Assembly: GCF_000300255.2 (NCBI RefSeq)
Contig: NC_020913.1
Location: forward strand, 124,001 to 188,000
From: Candidatus Methanomethylophilus alvi Mx1201
Lineage (GTDB): Archaea; Thermoplasmatota; Thermoplasmata; Methanomassiliicoccales; Methanomethylophilaceae
DNA: 64,000 bases
Direction: 5' to 3'
A program made the position numbers and the translations under genes. Below the pieces are notes generated by a model. It was not told where the DNA came from, did no database searches, and saw only the letters and a list, made by a program, of their open reading frames with translations. Positions 25,965 through 33,769 of this stretch are shown here, piece after piece. Numbering within the stretch: position 1 is the first letter of the stretch; the number at the start of each line of letters is the position of its first letter.

Positions 25965-26518
25965 ATCTTCACGTCCCCGTAGTCGTCCGCCAGCTTCCTG
26001 GGTTGCGAACGCCTGCACTTGGGGCAGTACAGGTTCTTCCCTTTCCTCTCCAGTTCGGTCTTGCACATGCCGCATTGTGCGCGGACGACCCCGAGGTGTA
26101 CGTCTTTGGTGGTGAGCTGAAGGGAAGGCTTGGTGCTTATGACGCGGGCGCGTATGAGGTCCCCCTTTCTCACCTCGTCGCCTACGTTGTCGGTGTAGTC
26201 GGGGGATATCTTGGATACATGGAGGGTGGCGTCGGTGCTGCTGGCTATGGCCCTCCTATTGCCCTCTGCCACGAGTGCCGTGGCCGTGGCCATGGTCTTC
26301 CTCGTATCGTCGATGGTGGCATAGATTATGTCCCCCTCCTTCAGGATGTTGGGGGGATTCGGGGAGACGACCTTAGCGATGCTCTCGTTGTCGTCCAGAA
26401 CGAGTGTCCCCAGTTGGGATGCGTAGATCTTCCCGTCCCTGACGTATGTGCCGTCGGAGGATACGTACTCCTCCTCGACTGCGATCTCGTCGCCCGGAAG
26501 AACCTGTCTGTCGGTCAT
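25961..26518 (-). CDS. csl4: Exosome subunit Csl4
   Basis: This 185-residue RNA-binding cap protein of the archaeal exosome has an N-terminal domain (VLPGDEIAVEEEY) and an S1 domain (about 55-140: LKEGDIIYATIDD and GDLIRARVIS). The C-terminal zinc ribbon has CGMCK and YCPKCRR cysteine pairs. Csl4 recruits substrates, and in archaea DnaG, to the Rrp41/Rrp42 ring. The core exosome genes are not in the window. It sits 20 bases downstream of the METTL5-like gene and overlaps the coiled-coil gene. Confidence 0.93.
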   Translation of the reverse strand: MTDRQVLPGDEIAVEEEYVSSDGTYVRDGKIYASQLGTLVLDDNESIAKVVSPNPPNILKEGDIIYATIDDTRKTMATATALVAEGNRRAIASSTDATLHVSKISPDYTDNVGDEVRKGDLIRARVISTKPSLQLTTKDVHLGVVRAQCGMCKTELERKGKNLYCPKCRRSQPRKLADDYGDVKI

Positions 26519-26537
26519 GATGATTCACCTGAAATTG

Positions 26538-27161
26538 TCATTCTATAAGAACGGCGGCTATCTCCACCGTTTGTTTCGTCTTCGTATGGAATGAGAATGT
26601 ATGCGGGATATCGTACTTATATATTTTATAAGAAGAGATGCGCCTCCCCTTCTCTTCTGTATATCCCATGAGGAAGTCCAGGGTGTTGGCCATGTGGATG
26701 GAGTAGACCCTCTCGGCGGATTCCATCGCCTTGTCCAGGAACGGACGGTCGGCGTTGCGTCTCTGGCTTCCGAACGGCGGATTCATGAGGACGGTGTCCG
26801 CACCTTCGCAGACATCCTTTACGTCAGACAGTTTGAAATCGATGTCCGCTCCGAAACATTCCGCACACATCCTTGCCGAGGCCAGGGCCTTCTCGGAGAT
26901 GTCGTATCCCACGACCATTCCCGCACCCATGAGCCAGGCGGCCATGGAGAACATCCCCGTGCCGCATCCGAGGTCCATTACCTTCATGCCGGCTATGTCC
27001 CCTCTCCTGTAGGCGTCGAAGACGATCTCCGCAGCTATGGCCGCAGGGGTGGGATACTGTTCCAGGGAAGGATCTGGGTCTTCGAATCTGGGCACTTTCT
27101 CGAGAGCGATCTCGAGGTCCTTTCTCCTCATCACGCGGAGCGGATGTACGACCGCATTCAT
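26538..27161 (-). CDS. METTL5-like RNA N6-adenine methyltransferase
   Basis: This 207-residue Rossmann methyltransferase has LEQYPTPAAIAAEIVF near residue 34, the SAM motif VMDLGCGTGMFSMAA and the catalytic NPPF (MNPPFGSQRRNADRPFL). These are typical of METTL5/archaeal homologues that methylate adenines in small-subunit rRNA. The start at 27161 is chosen because a GGGGAGG ribosome-binding site lies just before it; a longer frame to 27206 lacks one. It heads the minus-strand operon with csl4, the coiled-coil peptide and the ThiI-like gene, and is divergent from purH. Confidence 0.88.
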   Translation of the reverse strand: MNAVVHPLRVMRRKDLEIALEKVPRFEDPDPSLEQYPTPAAIAAEIVFDAYRRGDIAGMKVMDLGCGTGMFSMAAWLMGAGMVVGYDISEKALASARMCAECFGADIDFKLSDVKDVCEGADTVLMNPPFGSQRRNADRPFLDKAMESAERVYSIHMANTLDFLMGYTEEKGRRISSYKIYKYDIPHTFSFHTKTKQTVEIAAVLIE

Positions 27162-27207
27162 TAATCCTCCCCGGGACGTCTGTACCGACGTAACACATCT
27201 GACCAAT

Positions 27208-27233
27208 TGACGATTGGTTTATCTATCTTATAA
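27208..27233. promoter_or_regulatory. Divergent AT-rich promoter region of purH and the METTL5 operon
   Basis: The block TTTATCTATCTTATAA (27218-27233) offers TATA-like sequences in both directions. On the plus strand it lies 50-75 bases before the presumed purH start. On the minus strand it lies about 60-70 bases before the METTL5-like ATG. Confidence 0.45.
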
Positions 27234-27284
27234 CGATACGAATTCAATGTTGCACAAACGCAAGAATCGTTTGGGGGCATTCAA

Positions 27285-28844
27285 CTGGTAAAGATCAAGA
27301 GAGCAATCATCAGCGTTTCTGACAAGACAGGCATAGTGGATTTCGCGAAACAGCTCGCTTCCATGGGAGTGGAGATAATCTCCACCGGCGGGACCTACAA
27401 GCTCCTGAACGACAGCGGAGTGAAGGTGGCGGAGGTCTCCGACGTGACCGGATTCCCCGAGATGCTGGACGGGCGTGTGAAGACCCTCCATCCCAACATC
27501 CATGCCGGGCTCCTCGCCCGCAGGGACAATCCCGAGCACATGAAGGCCATCAAGGAGATGAAGATCAAGCCGATAGACATGGTCGTCGTCAACCTCTATC
27601 CTTTCAAACAGACCGTTCTCAAGGAGGGCGCCACCTTCGACGACATCGTGGAGAACATCGACATCGGCGGCCCGTCCATGATCCGTGCGGCGGCCAAGAA
27701 CTACAAGTCCGTCGCCGTCGTCACCGACCCGAACCAGTACGAGATGGTCATCGGGAACATGATCGCCAAGGACGGGGAACTCGACGAGAAGATCCTCGGC
27801 AGGCTCATGGCCCAGGCTTTCACGGTCACCGCCAACTATGATGCGATGATCGCCGCCAAGATGAACCCCATCCTCGGAAAGGACATGTTCCCCTCCTCCT
27901 GGCCCCAGCCTACGGAGAAGATGTGGGACCTCAGATACGGGGAGAACCCCAACCAGAAGGCCGCATATTATGCGGATCCGTTCACCACGGGCGTGACGAT
28001 AGCCAAATCCAAGATCCTCCATGGGAAGGAACTTTCCTACAACAACATCATCGACATGGACAAGGCCATCGACATCGTCATGGATTTCGAGAGGCCCACC
28101 GCGGTCGTCATGAAGCATACGAACCCCTGCGGGCTGGCCAGTGACGATACGATCGCCAAGGCCTTCAGGACCGCCTACGATGTGGACCCCCTGTCGGCAT
28201 TCGGCTGTGTCATCGCCCTCAACAGGACCTGTGACGTCGAGACCGCCAAGATGATCCACGAATATTTCGTGGAGGTCGTCGTCGCCCCCGATTTCGAGCT
28301 CGGTGCGCTCGAGGTCCTCAAGCTCAAGAAGAACATCCGCCTCGTCGAGACCGGCATGCCCATGGGGCCCCAGTACCGCGTAAGGGAGATGAAGACCAAG
28401 AGGACCCAGGGCGGACTCCTTGTCCAGACCGATGAGGACGTGCCAATCGACCCGAAGAACCTGAAGGTCGTCACCAAGCGTGCCCCGACGGAGGAAGAGA
28501 TCCACTCCCTCCTGTTCGCATGGAAGCTGGCAAAGCACGTCATGTCCAATGCGGTGGTCTATGTCAGGGGAGAGCATGCCGTCGGTATCGGTGCAGGACA
28601 GATGAGCCGTGTCGATTCTGCGAAGATCGCCTCCTTCAAGGCCAACGAGCCCACCCAGGGATGTGTGATGGCTTCTGACGCATTCTTCCCGTTCAGGGAC
28701 GCCGTCGATGCAGCCGCCCAGGCAGGCATCACCGCCATCATACAGCCCGGAGGAAGCATCAGGGACCAGGAGTCCATCGATGCGGCCAACGAGGCCAACA
28801 TAGCGATGGTCTTCACCGGATGCCGTGTCTTCAGGCACAGCTGA
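27285..28844 (+). CDS. purH: Bifunctional AICAR transformylase/IMP cyclohydrolase PurH
   Basis: This bacterial-type PurH makes FAICAR from AICAR and 10-formyl-tetrahydrofolate, then closes the ring to IMP. The N-terminal MGS-like cyclohydrolase part shows IKRAIISVSDKTGI, STGGTYKLL and GRVKTLHPNIHAGLLARR. The C-terminal part has LRYGENPNQKAAYY, KHTNPCGLA and ISVDAFFPFRD-like motifs. No ATG, GTG or TTG lies upstream of these conserved residues; the first canonical start, GTG at 27336, would delete the SVSDKTG strand. I therefore place the start at the CTG at 27285, 7 bases after a GGGGG run; ATT at 27279 is an alternative. Length is then 519 residues, normal for PurH. Confidence 0.92.
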   Translation: MVKIKRAIISVSDKTGIVDFAKQLASMGVEIISTGGTYKLLNDSGVKVAEVSDVTGFPEMLDGRVKTLHPNIHAGLLARRDNPEHMKAIKEMKIKPIDMVVVNLYPFKQTVLKEGATFDDIVENIDIGGPSMIRAAAKNYKSVAVVTDPNQYEMVIGNMIAKDGELDEKILGRLMAQAFTVTANYDAMIAAKMNPILGKDMFPSSWPQPTEKMWDLRYGENPNQKAAYYADPFTTGVTIAKSKILHGKELSYNNIIDMDKAIDIVMDFERPTAVVMKHTNPCGLASDDTIAKAFRTAYDVDPLSAFGCVIALNRTCDVETAKMIHEYFVEVVVAPDFELGALEVLKLKKNIRLVETGMPMGPQYRVREMKTKRTQGGLLVQTDEDVPIDPKNLKVVTKRAPTEEEIHSLLFAWKLAKHVMSNAVVYVRGEHAVGIGAGQMSRVDSAKIASFKANEPTQGCVMASDAFFPFRDAVDAAAQAGITAIIQPGGSIRDQESIDAANEANIAMVFTGCRVFRHS

Positions 28845-28857
28845 TAAAAAAATCAAA

Positions 28858-28878
28858 ACAGGGGGACATCCCCCCTGT
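28858..28878. terminator. Hairpin after purH, between convergent genes
   Basis: An 8-bp stem ACAGGGGG / CCCCCTGT lies 13 bases after the purH stop and before the end of the convergent zinc-protein gene. An A-rich run before it becomes a T-run on the minus strand, so it may serve both sides. Confidence 0.6.
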
Positions 28879-28904
28879 ATTCCAAATTGTTTCAATATCG
28901 ATAT

Positions 28905-29129
28905 TCAGTCGTCCTTGGGGTCGGAACGGGCGTTCCTTTCAGGTTCGCAGACTACCTCTGGCACAATGGGTTTTCCTTCTGCTTTCCTCTTCATGTGCCC
29001 TCCGGGTCCTCCTCTTGCGAGGTATGCTTTATCCACGCATTCCGGGTCGTCGCAGACGAATGCAGCGAACACGACCTGAGTGCAGGTCTTTCCGCAGAAT
29101 TCACATTTGTACTGGCTGAAGTCTAGCAT
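28905..29129 (-). CDS. Small cysteine-rich (zinc-binding) protein
   Basis: This 74-residue protein has KCEFCGKTC (C9, C12, C16) and VCDDPECV further on. That spacing would bind one zinc ion in a treble-clef or ribbon-like knuckle. The C-terminus is basic, then disordered and acidic (ARSDPKDD). I do not recognise a family. It is transcribed from its own promoter region downstream of nadC, on the same strand, and converges on purH. Possible roles are RNA or ribosome binding, but nothing in the context decides it. Confidence 0.6.
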   Translation of the reverse strand: MLDFSQYKCEFCGKTCTQVVFAAFVCDDPECVDKAYLARGGPGGHMKRKAEGKPIVPEVVCEPERNARSDPKDD

Positions 29130-29163
29130 ATGTTCCGTAATAGGATAACGGGTAAATAGTGGT

Positions 29164-29982
29164 TTACTCGACGTCCATCGAGAAATGGGTCGATTTCACG
29201 GAATGTGTCAGTGCTCCGAGGGATACGATGTCCGCACATCCCGCATATTCTATGGCGGTCTCGGGGGTTATGTTGCCGGAGGCCTCCACCAATATGTCGG
29301 GATTGATCTTCCTGAGGTCTTCTCTGAGGCGTTTTACCTCTTCCGGGGAGAAGTGGTCCCCCATGACGATGTCCGCACCGCACTTCGCGGCCTTTATGCC
29401 TTCATCGTGGTCCAATACCTCGATCTCCACAGGCACCCCTTCCGGCACATCTTTGATCTTTGCCGCTATGGCATCCATCCCGCCGGCGGCCGCTATGTGG
29501 TTGTCCTTGACCATGACCATGTCATAGAGTCCCATACGGTGAGGCCATCCTCCGCCTAGCGCTATGGCCTTCTTCTCGAAATACCTGAATCCGGGGGTCG
29601 TCTTCCTGGATCCGGCGACTCTGAGGTCGGGGTCCAAGGCGTGTATCTTCTCGGATATGGAACGGGTCATCTCGGCGATCCCGCTCATCCTCATGAGGAA
29701 ATTCAGAGCGGTACGTTCGCATGTCATCAGGGATCTAAGGGGGCCGGAAGCTTCTATGACGACCGTCCCTTTCTTCACCCTGTCCCCGTCTTCTACGAAG
29801 GTCTGGCACTTTACGCCCATGATCGAAAACACCGTCACCGCCTCGTCGATCCCGGCCACTGTCGAGTCGGATTCGCAGGTGATGACGGCTTTGCCGTCCC
29901 TGTCGGGGAGGAATATCTGCGACGTCAGATCGCCGCTTCCGACATCCTCCTCGAGGAACGGGCGCAGGTCGGGGGCTCTCAT
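29164..29982 (-). CDS. nadC: Nicotinate-nucleotide pyrophosphorylase (carboxylating) NadC
   Basis: This 272-residue quinolinate phosphoribosyltransferase converts quinolinate and PRPP to nicotinate mononucleotide in NAD synthesis. It shows EEDVGSGDLTS at the N-terminus, ERTALNFLMRMSGIA (about residue 88), AGSRKTTPGFRYFEKKA and the barrel motifs MVKDNHI and EIEVLDHDEGI. VEASGNITPE and VSLGALTHSVK are near the end. The start overlaps the stop of the beta-CASP gene (ATGA); the much longer upstream frame is a shadow of that gene. nadA and nadB are not in the window. Confidence 0.95.
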   Translation of the reverse strand: MRAPDLRPFLEEDVGSGDLTSQIFLPDRDGKAVITCESDSTVAGIDEAVTVFSIMGVKCQTFVEDGDRVKKGTVVIEASGPLRSLMTCERTALNFLMRMSGIAEMTRSISEKIHALDPDLRVAGSRKTTPGFRYFEKKAIALGGGWPHRMGLYDMVMVKDNHIAAAGGMDAIAAKIKDVPEGVPVEIEVLDHDEGIKAAKCGADIVMGDHFSPEEVKRLREDLRKINPDILVEASGNITPETAIEYAGCADIVSLGALTHSVKSTHFSMDVE

Positions 29983-31217
29983 ATGTCCAGCTCGAACGGG
30001 ACGTTGGGCTCCGGCAGGATGACATTGTAGTCTTCCAGATCGGGGAGGAACAGTTCCCTGGTCTCGGAGTGCATGATGACGACGTTCTCCGGGTCGCATT
30101 CCCTGATGAACTGGACGATCTGGTCGTGTCCCGCATGGGCGGAGAAGTCGAACTTCTGCACCTCGCAGGCCACCTTGACGACCTCGCCGTCGAGGTTGAT
30201 GCAGCCCTGCTCCATGAGCATCCTTCCGTTGGTATCCTCGGCCTGGTACCCTACGAGGAGGATGGCGTTCTTCGGGTTGTCCTTGAGGGTCCTGAGGTAG
30301 GTGAGTACAGGTCCTCCGTCCAGCATTCCTCCGGTGGTGACGATGATCTGTCCTTCCACGGCCTTCTTCCTGGACGCGTTGTTCCTGATCTCGTTGAACG
30401 TCCTCTTGGCCGCCTTCAGGGACTTGGCGTTCCTGATGTACTCGGGATAGTCGAGGAACAGGTTGGTGACCGATCTTCCCATTCCGTCCACCCACATTTC
30501 GTAACCGAGGTTCTTCAGCAGGAGCATGATCTCCTGGGTCCTTCCGACTGCGAAGCAGGGGATGATGACGATGCCTCCCCTGTCGATGACCTCGTCGATC
30601 TTCGCGATGAATGCGTTGATGGTGTCCTCCTTCGGAGGGTGGTTCCTGCCGCCGTAGGTTCCCTCTATGAAGAGGTTCTTGCAATCGCGGGACCTCGCCC
30701 CGAGGACTAGCTTCTGGTCCTCAGTGTGGATGTCGCCGGTGTACAGGGTGCTGCTGTCGGCTTTGAACTCGAACATCGATGCTCCGGGAACATGTCCTGC
30801 CGAGTGGAGGGTGACGTCGATGTTTCCCAACTCGATGGTGTCTTCGAACGCCAGGGGCACCACGTGCTTCATGGTCCTCTCGATATCCTGCTGGGTATAT
30901 GGAATGGGGTATCCCTCGGCCTTGGCGATCTTCAGGCTGTCATACATCATGAGCTCGGAGATCTCCGCACTCAGGGGTGTGGTGAACAGCTCGCAGTTCT
31001 GTTTTCCGCACACCGCAGGCACCATGCCACAGTGGTCGAGGTGGCTGTGGGTGAGGAACATGTGGTCGATCTTTCCGGGAACGGGAAGAGGGTACTCCGG
31101 AGGTTTGGTCGGACTGACCCCGTACTCCATAAGCATGGTTTTTCCGTCACCTTCCATGGTCATTGCCATGCGTCCGACCATGTCGGCACCGCCTAAGAAG
31201 TTGAATTTCATTTTCAT
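29979..31217 (-). CDS. Beta-CASP metallo-beta-lactamase RNase (aCPSF2-like, no KH domains)
   Basis: This 412-residue metallo-beta-lactamase/beta-CASP ribonuclease has the metal motif HSHLDH at 57-62 and a GHVPGASMF segment. GDIHTED holds a further ligand. FIEGTYGGRNHP, VIIPCFAVGRTQEIM, VTTGGMLDGGPVL and FSAHAGHDQIVQF are the beta-CASP motifs. Without the N-terminal KH domains of aCPSF1 it resembles aCPSF2 or the RNase J-like archaeal group, which cut or trim RNA ends. It lies upstream of nadC with a four-base overlap. An AT-rich promoter is visible 110-150 bases upstream, leaving a long leader. Confidence 0.9.
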   Translation of the reverse strand: MKMKFNFLGGADMVGRMAMTMEGDGKTMLMEYGVSPTKPPEYPLPVPGKIDHMFLTHSHLDHCGMVPAVCGKQNCELFTTPLSAEISELMMYDSLKIAKAEGYPIPYTQQDIERTMKHVVPLAFEDTIELGNIDVTLHSAGHVPGASMFEFKADSSTLYTGDIHTEDQKLVLGARSRDCKNLFIEGTYGGRNHPPKEDTINAFIAKIDEVIDRGGIVIIPCFAVGRTQEIMLLLKNLGYEMWVDGMGRSVTNLFLDYPEYIRNAKSLKAAKRTFNEIRNNASRKKAVEGQIIVTTGGMLDGGPVLTYLRTLKDNPKNAILLVGYQAEDTNGRMLMEQGCINLDGEVVKVACEVQKFDFSAHAGHDQIVQFIRECDPENVVIMHSETRELFLPDLEDYNVILPEPNVPFELDI

Positions 31218-31588
31218 TGGTCTTACTCTCCTTTTCTTGCCTCTCTCGAGGGCCTGTGATAGAAGCCGGATGACTTCTGGACTGTAATATGTGCGACTAG
31301 CCCGTGGCTGCCGTTAATGTTCTTGCATTAGACGCTCTTATTATATTAATCTTTTAAAAAAGGCGTTTTCCGGAGTACCTCCGCAGGGACGTCGGCGGTC
31401 GGACATCGATATCGTGCATTACAGCAGTGCCAGATTGTTAGAATGTCTTTCGATGTATGTATGTTGTCATAATGACCCAGATGTGTAGGACACGTTTTCA
31501 CAGCATGTCATGTTTGGAAAAAACGTCTCTTTACATCATATAGGGCGGGGGACAATGAGTATATATCTTTAAAAACAGTTATCTGGGT
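31218..31588. other. 371-base divergent intergenic region
   Basis: The region holds two promoters. On the minus strand TTATTATATTAATCTTTTAA (31338-31357) would serve the beta-CASP gene. On the plus strand TATATATCTTTAAAA (about 31560-31574) lies just before the membrane-protein ATG at 31589. The middle has no open frame with a ribosome-binding site and no tRNA-like fold that I can see, but it contains one TCTGGCAC motif copy at 31427-31434. A non-coding RNA cannot be excluded. Confidence 0.55.
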
Positions 31589-33127
31589 ATGAATGGTTGG
31601 ACTAAAGCGTTCGGCATCATCGAGATGATTGCCGCCGTCATTTTCATTATCGCCGTCATACTGGCAAAGTTTGACGACATGGCTATTGCAGCGATTTCGT
31701 TGAATGATTTCTTCGCTAACGACACATGCAAACTTCTCACCGAGGTGGCAGGAGGAGTCGCCATTGTAGGAGGGCTCGGATCCATTGTCACGGGGTCCAA
31801 ATCCCGCTCTACTTTCAACTGTGTCCTCGGAGCCCTCGTAGCCCTTATCGGTGCCGTCTTCCTCATGGCCGCCGCAGGGGAGATCCAGTGGGTGGAGAGC
31901 AACGTCGATCTGTTCCTGACGGTCCTCTTCGCTATAACCGCCATCGTGGCCATCGCATTCACCGCATCAAGGAAGAGATATGTGGGCATCATCGTGTTCA
32001 TAATCCTCTTCTTCCTCATTGTCGTGCTTAAGGGAAGGGATTTCGATGGCAAGATCGTCGAGATCCTCGGACACGGGTTCCCGCTCTATTGTTTCGCATC
32101 CGACATGTTCATGCCTGTCGTCGGAGCGATCCTCCTGTTCTTCATCGGACTGTTCGTGGTCCTGTACGCCATCAGGGAGGCCAAGGTCGCCGCGGCCGCC
32201 GCTGCAGCTGCCAAGGAGTCCGAGGAGACCCCTGCAGAGGAGTCCGAGGAGCCGAAGGAGGAGACTCCCGCAGTTGTCACAGAGGAGGAGAAGCCCGCCG
32301 AGCCTGCGCCTGTCGAGGAGACCCCTGCAGAGGAGAAGCCCGCCGAGCCCGCACCTGCGGCAGCGGTCGAGGAAGCTCCTGCCGCAGTCACCCCTGCCGA
32401 GGAGGAGAAGCCCGCCGAGCCCGCACCCGCAGCAGTCGTCGAGGAAACTCCTGCAGAGCCTGCGCCTGTCGAGGAAACTCCTGCAGAGCCTGCGCCTGTC
32501 GAGGAAACCCCCGCAGAGGAAGAGATTCCCGAGATGCCTAAGGTCATGAGTTCCCAGGATGCAGCCGCAGAAGCAGCGGCCGTCAAGGCAGAGAACGAAG
32601 AAAGGCTTTCCGAGCAGCCCGCTCCGGCGGAGGAGACCCCCGCAGAAGAGGAGAAGCCCGCCGAGCCCGCACCGGTCGAGGAAGCCCCTGCCGAGCAGCC
32701 TGCTGTCGCAGGTGCGGCAGTCGCCGTCGACGAAGACGAGGGAGAGAACATCCCCGAGGAAGACTCCTCCGAAATCGATTCCGGAGACGACGACTACATG
32801 CTGTCTCTCGAGGATCTGGGTCTTGAGCCCGACACCCCTGAGACCTTCGTCAGGAGGGCCGCATGGAACAAGGGACTCCGCTGCAGGAGGGATTACGGCA
32901 AGTACAAGATCCCCGTGGCCTTCGTCAAGGGAAAGGTCGCCGTGTTCGTGGACGGAGAAGTCCCCATGACATCCAAGGACGAGACCCTCGCCAAGGAAGG
33001 CTGGACCGTCCTCCACTTCTCCGAGGCCGACATAACCGACGGTGTGGCGGAGGCCGAGGTCATCGTCAAGGCCGTCAAGGAGAACACCAGGGCGATGAAG
33101 AAGAAGCGCAAGTCCACCAAGCGCTGA
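31589..33127 (+). CDS. Membrane protein with Pro/Ala/Glu-rich linker and degenerate Vsr-like C-terminal domain
   Basis: This 512-residue protein has three parts. Residues 1-195 hold about six membrane helices. Residues 200-400 are a low-complexity linker of repeated ETPAEEKPAEPAP units. Residues 417-500 form a compact domain whose sequence follows Vsr/DUF559 nucleases: VRRAAWNKGLRCRRDYG, IPVAFVKGKVAVFVDG, then DETLAKEGWTVLHFSEADI. The usual catalytic Asp (P-D) and the FWH histidines are missing (IPVAF and VDGEVPM), so nuclease activity is unlikely. A basic KKKRKSTKR tail ends the protein. The domain could bind DNA or a partner at the membrane. A TATA box sits about 20 bases upstream. Confidence 0.75.
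   Translation: MNGWTKAFGIIEMIAAVIFIIAVILAKFDDMAIAAISLNDFFANDTCKLLTEVAGGVAIVGGLGSIVTGSKSRSTFNCVLGALVALIGAVFLMAAAGEIQWVESNVDLFLTVLFAITAIVAIAFTASRKRYVGIIVFIILFFLIVVLKGRDFDGKIVEILGHGFPLYCFASDMFMPVVGAILLFFIGLFVVLYAIREAKVAAAAAAAAKESEETPAEESEEPKEETPAVVTEEEKPAEPAPVEETPAEEKPAEPAPAAAVEEAPAAVTPAEEEKPAEPAPAAVVEETPAEPAPVEETPAEPAPVEETPAEEEIPEMPKVMSSQDAAAEAAAVKAENEERLSEQPAPAEETPAEEEKPAEPAPVEEAPAEQPAVAGAAVAVDEDEGENIPEEDSSEIDSGDDDYMLSLEDLGLEPDTPETFVRRAAWNKGLRCRRDYGKYKIPVAFVKGKVAVFVDGEVPMTSKDETLAKEGWTVLHFSEADITDGVAEAEVIVKAVKENTRAMKKKRKSTKR
32278..32520 (+). repeat. Imperfect direct repeats coding the Pro/Ala/Glu linker
   Basis: Tandem imperfect repeats of about 24-42 bases code for GEEKPAEPAP- and VEETPAEPAP-like units; two adjacent copies near 32445-32510 are almost identical. 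Such repeats are prone to expansion or contraction, so linker length may vary between strains. Confidence 0.7.
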
Positions 33128-33135
33128 TGAATGCT

Positions 33136-33155
33136 CCCGGGGGACATCCCCCGGG
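33136..33155 (+). terminator. Hairpin after the Vsr-like membrane protein gene
   Basis: A perfect 8-bp stem CCCGGGGG / CCCCCGGG with an ACAT loop lies 8 bases after the stop codon. Its core GGGGGACATCCCCC is identical to that of the purH terminator. Confidence 0.55.
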
Positions 33156-33185
33156 ACAAACCATTGTGCCAGGAGGTGTTTTCAT

Positions 33186-33371
33186 ATGTCGGACGGGGGG
33201 TCATCATCCAGTTCATCCATACAGGATTCCACGACGGACACCGTGGCACAGCAGACAGTCCGCAGAGACGGCAGACGCAGTCCGTTCGAGGCCATTTTCG
33301 ATCGTGACGGTCGGGTAGGCAAGGGCAAGGAATGCAGGATCCCCCAAAGCCCCGCTTCCGACCGTCCATAA
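33186..33371 (+). CDS. Possible 61-residue peptide with strong ribosome-binding site
   Basis: An ATG at 33186 is preceded, 7 bases away, by a perfect GGAGGTG ribosome-binding site (33172-33178). The peptide begins with a serine run (SDGGSSSSSSIQDS), then a basic middle (VRRDGRRSPFEAIFDRDGR) and a short tail. No family, membrane segment or cysteine motif is seen, and composition is weakly protein-like. It fills most of an otherwise empty 319-base gap between the Vsr-like membrane gene and TFS. Either a real small protein or a fortuitous frame behind a ribosome-binding-like site. Confidence 0.35.
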   Translation: MSDGGSSSSSSIQDSTTDTVAQQTVRRDGRRSPFEAIFDRDGRVGKGKECRIPQSPASDRP

Positions 33372-33446
33372 TTCCTTTCATTATTTCCGCTAAAAATATT
33401 AATAGCGTAATCGGTTGTCCGCATTAAATAACAGAGGCTGATAAGT

Positions 33447-33746
33447 TTGTTTTGCCCTGAATGCGGCTCAATGATGTTCCCGAAAGACGGAAAGTACAAG
33501 TGCGCTAGCTGCGGCCATGAAGAGGATGTAAGCGGAAAGGCGCAGGTCTACAAGACCGATTCTCAGAACAAGGAGATGACCATCATCTCCGAGAACGATG
33601 CTACTCTTCCGAAGACCCGCATCACGTGCCCTGAGTGTGGACATACGGAAGCATACTATGTCATCAGGCAGACCCGCGCCGCGGATGAGCCTGAGACCAT
33701 GTTCTACCGTTGCTGCAAGTGCAACCATACCTGGAGACAGAACTGA
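33447..33746 (+). CDS. tfs: Transcription factor S (TFS), transcript cleavage factor
   Basis: This 99-residue archaeal TFIIS/RPB9-like protein rescues stalled RNA polymerase by stimulating RNA cleavage. The N-terminal zinc ribbon (FCPECG and CASCG) and the C-terminal ribbon (TCPECG and CCKCNHTW) are both present. So is the RAADEPET loop, whose D-E pair enters the polymerase active site. The start is TTG at 33447, directly before the conserved FCPECG; an ATG would lie inside the ribbon. An AAATATTAATAG box precedes it by about 50 bases. PCNA follows after 23 bases. Confidence 0.95.
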   Translation: MFCPECGSMMFPKDGKYKCASCGHEEDVSGKAQVYKTDSQNKEMTIISENDATLPKTRITCPECGHTEAYYVIRQTRAADEPETMFYRCCKCNHTWRQN

Positions 33747-33769
33747 CCTCTGGACTGGAGAGAGATAGG

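Noticed and set aside
32278..32520. Short tandem repeats suggesting a CRISPR array
   Set aside because: The repeats are in frame, imperfect, without unique spacers, and code for the Pro/Ala/Glu linker.
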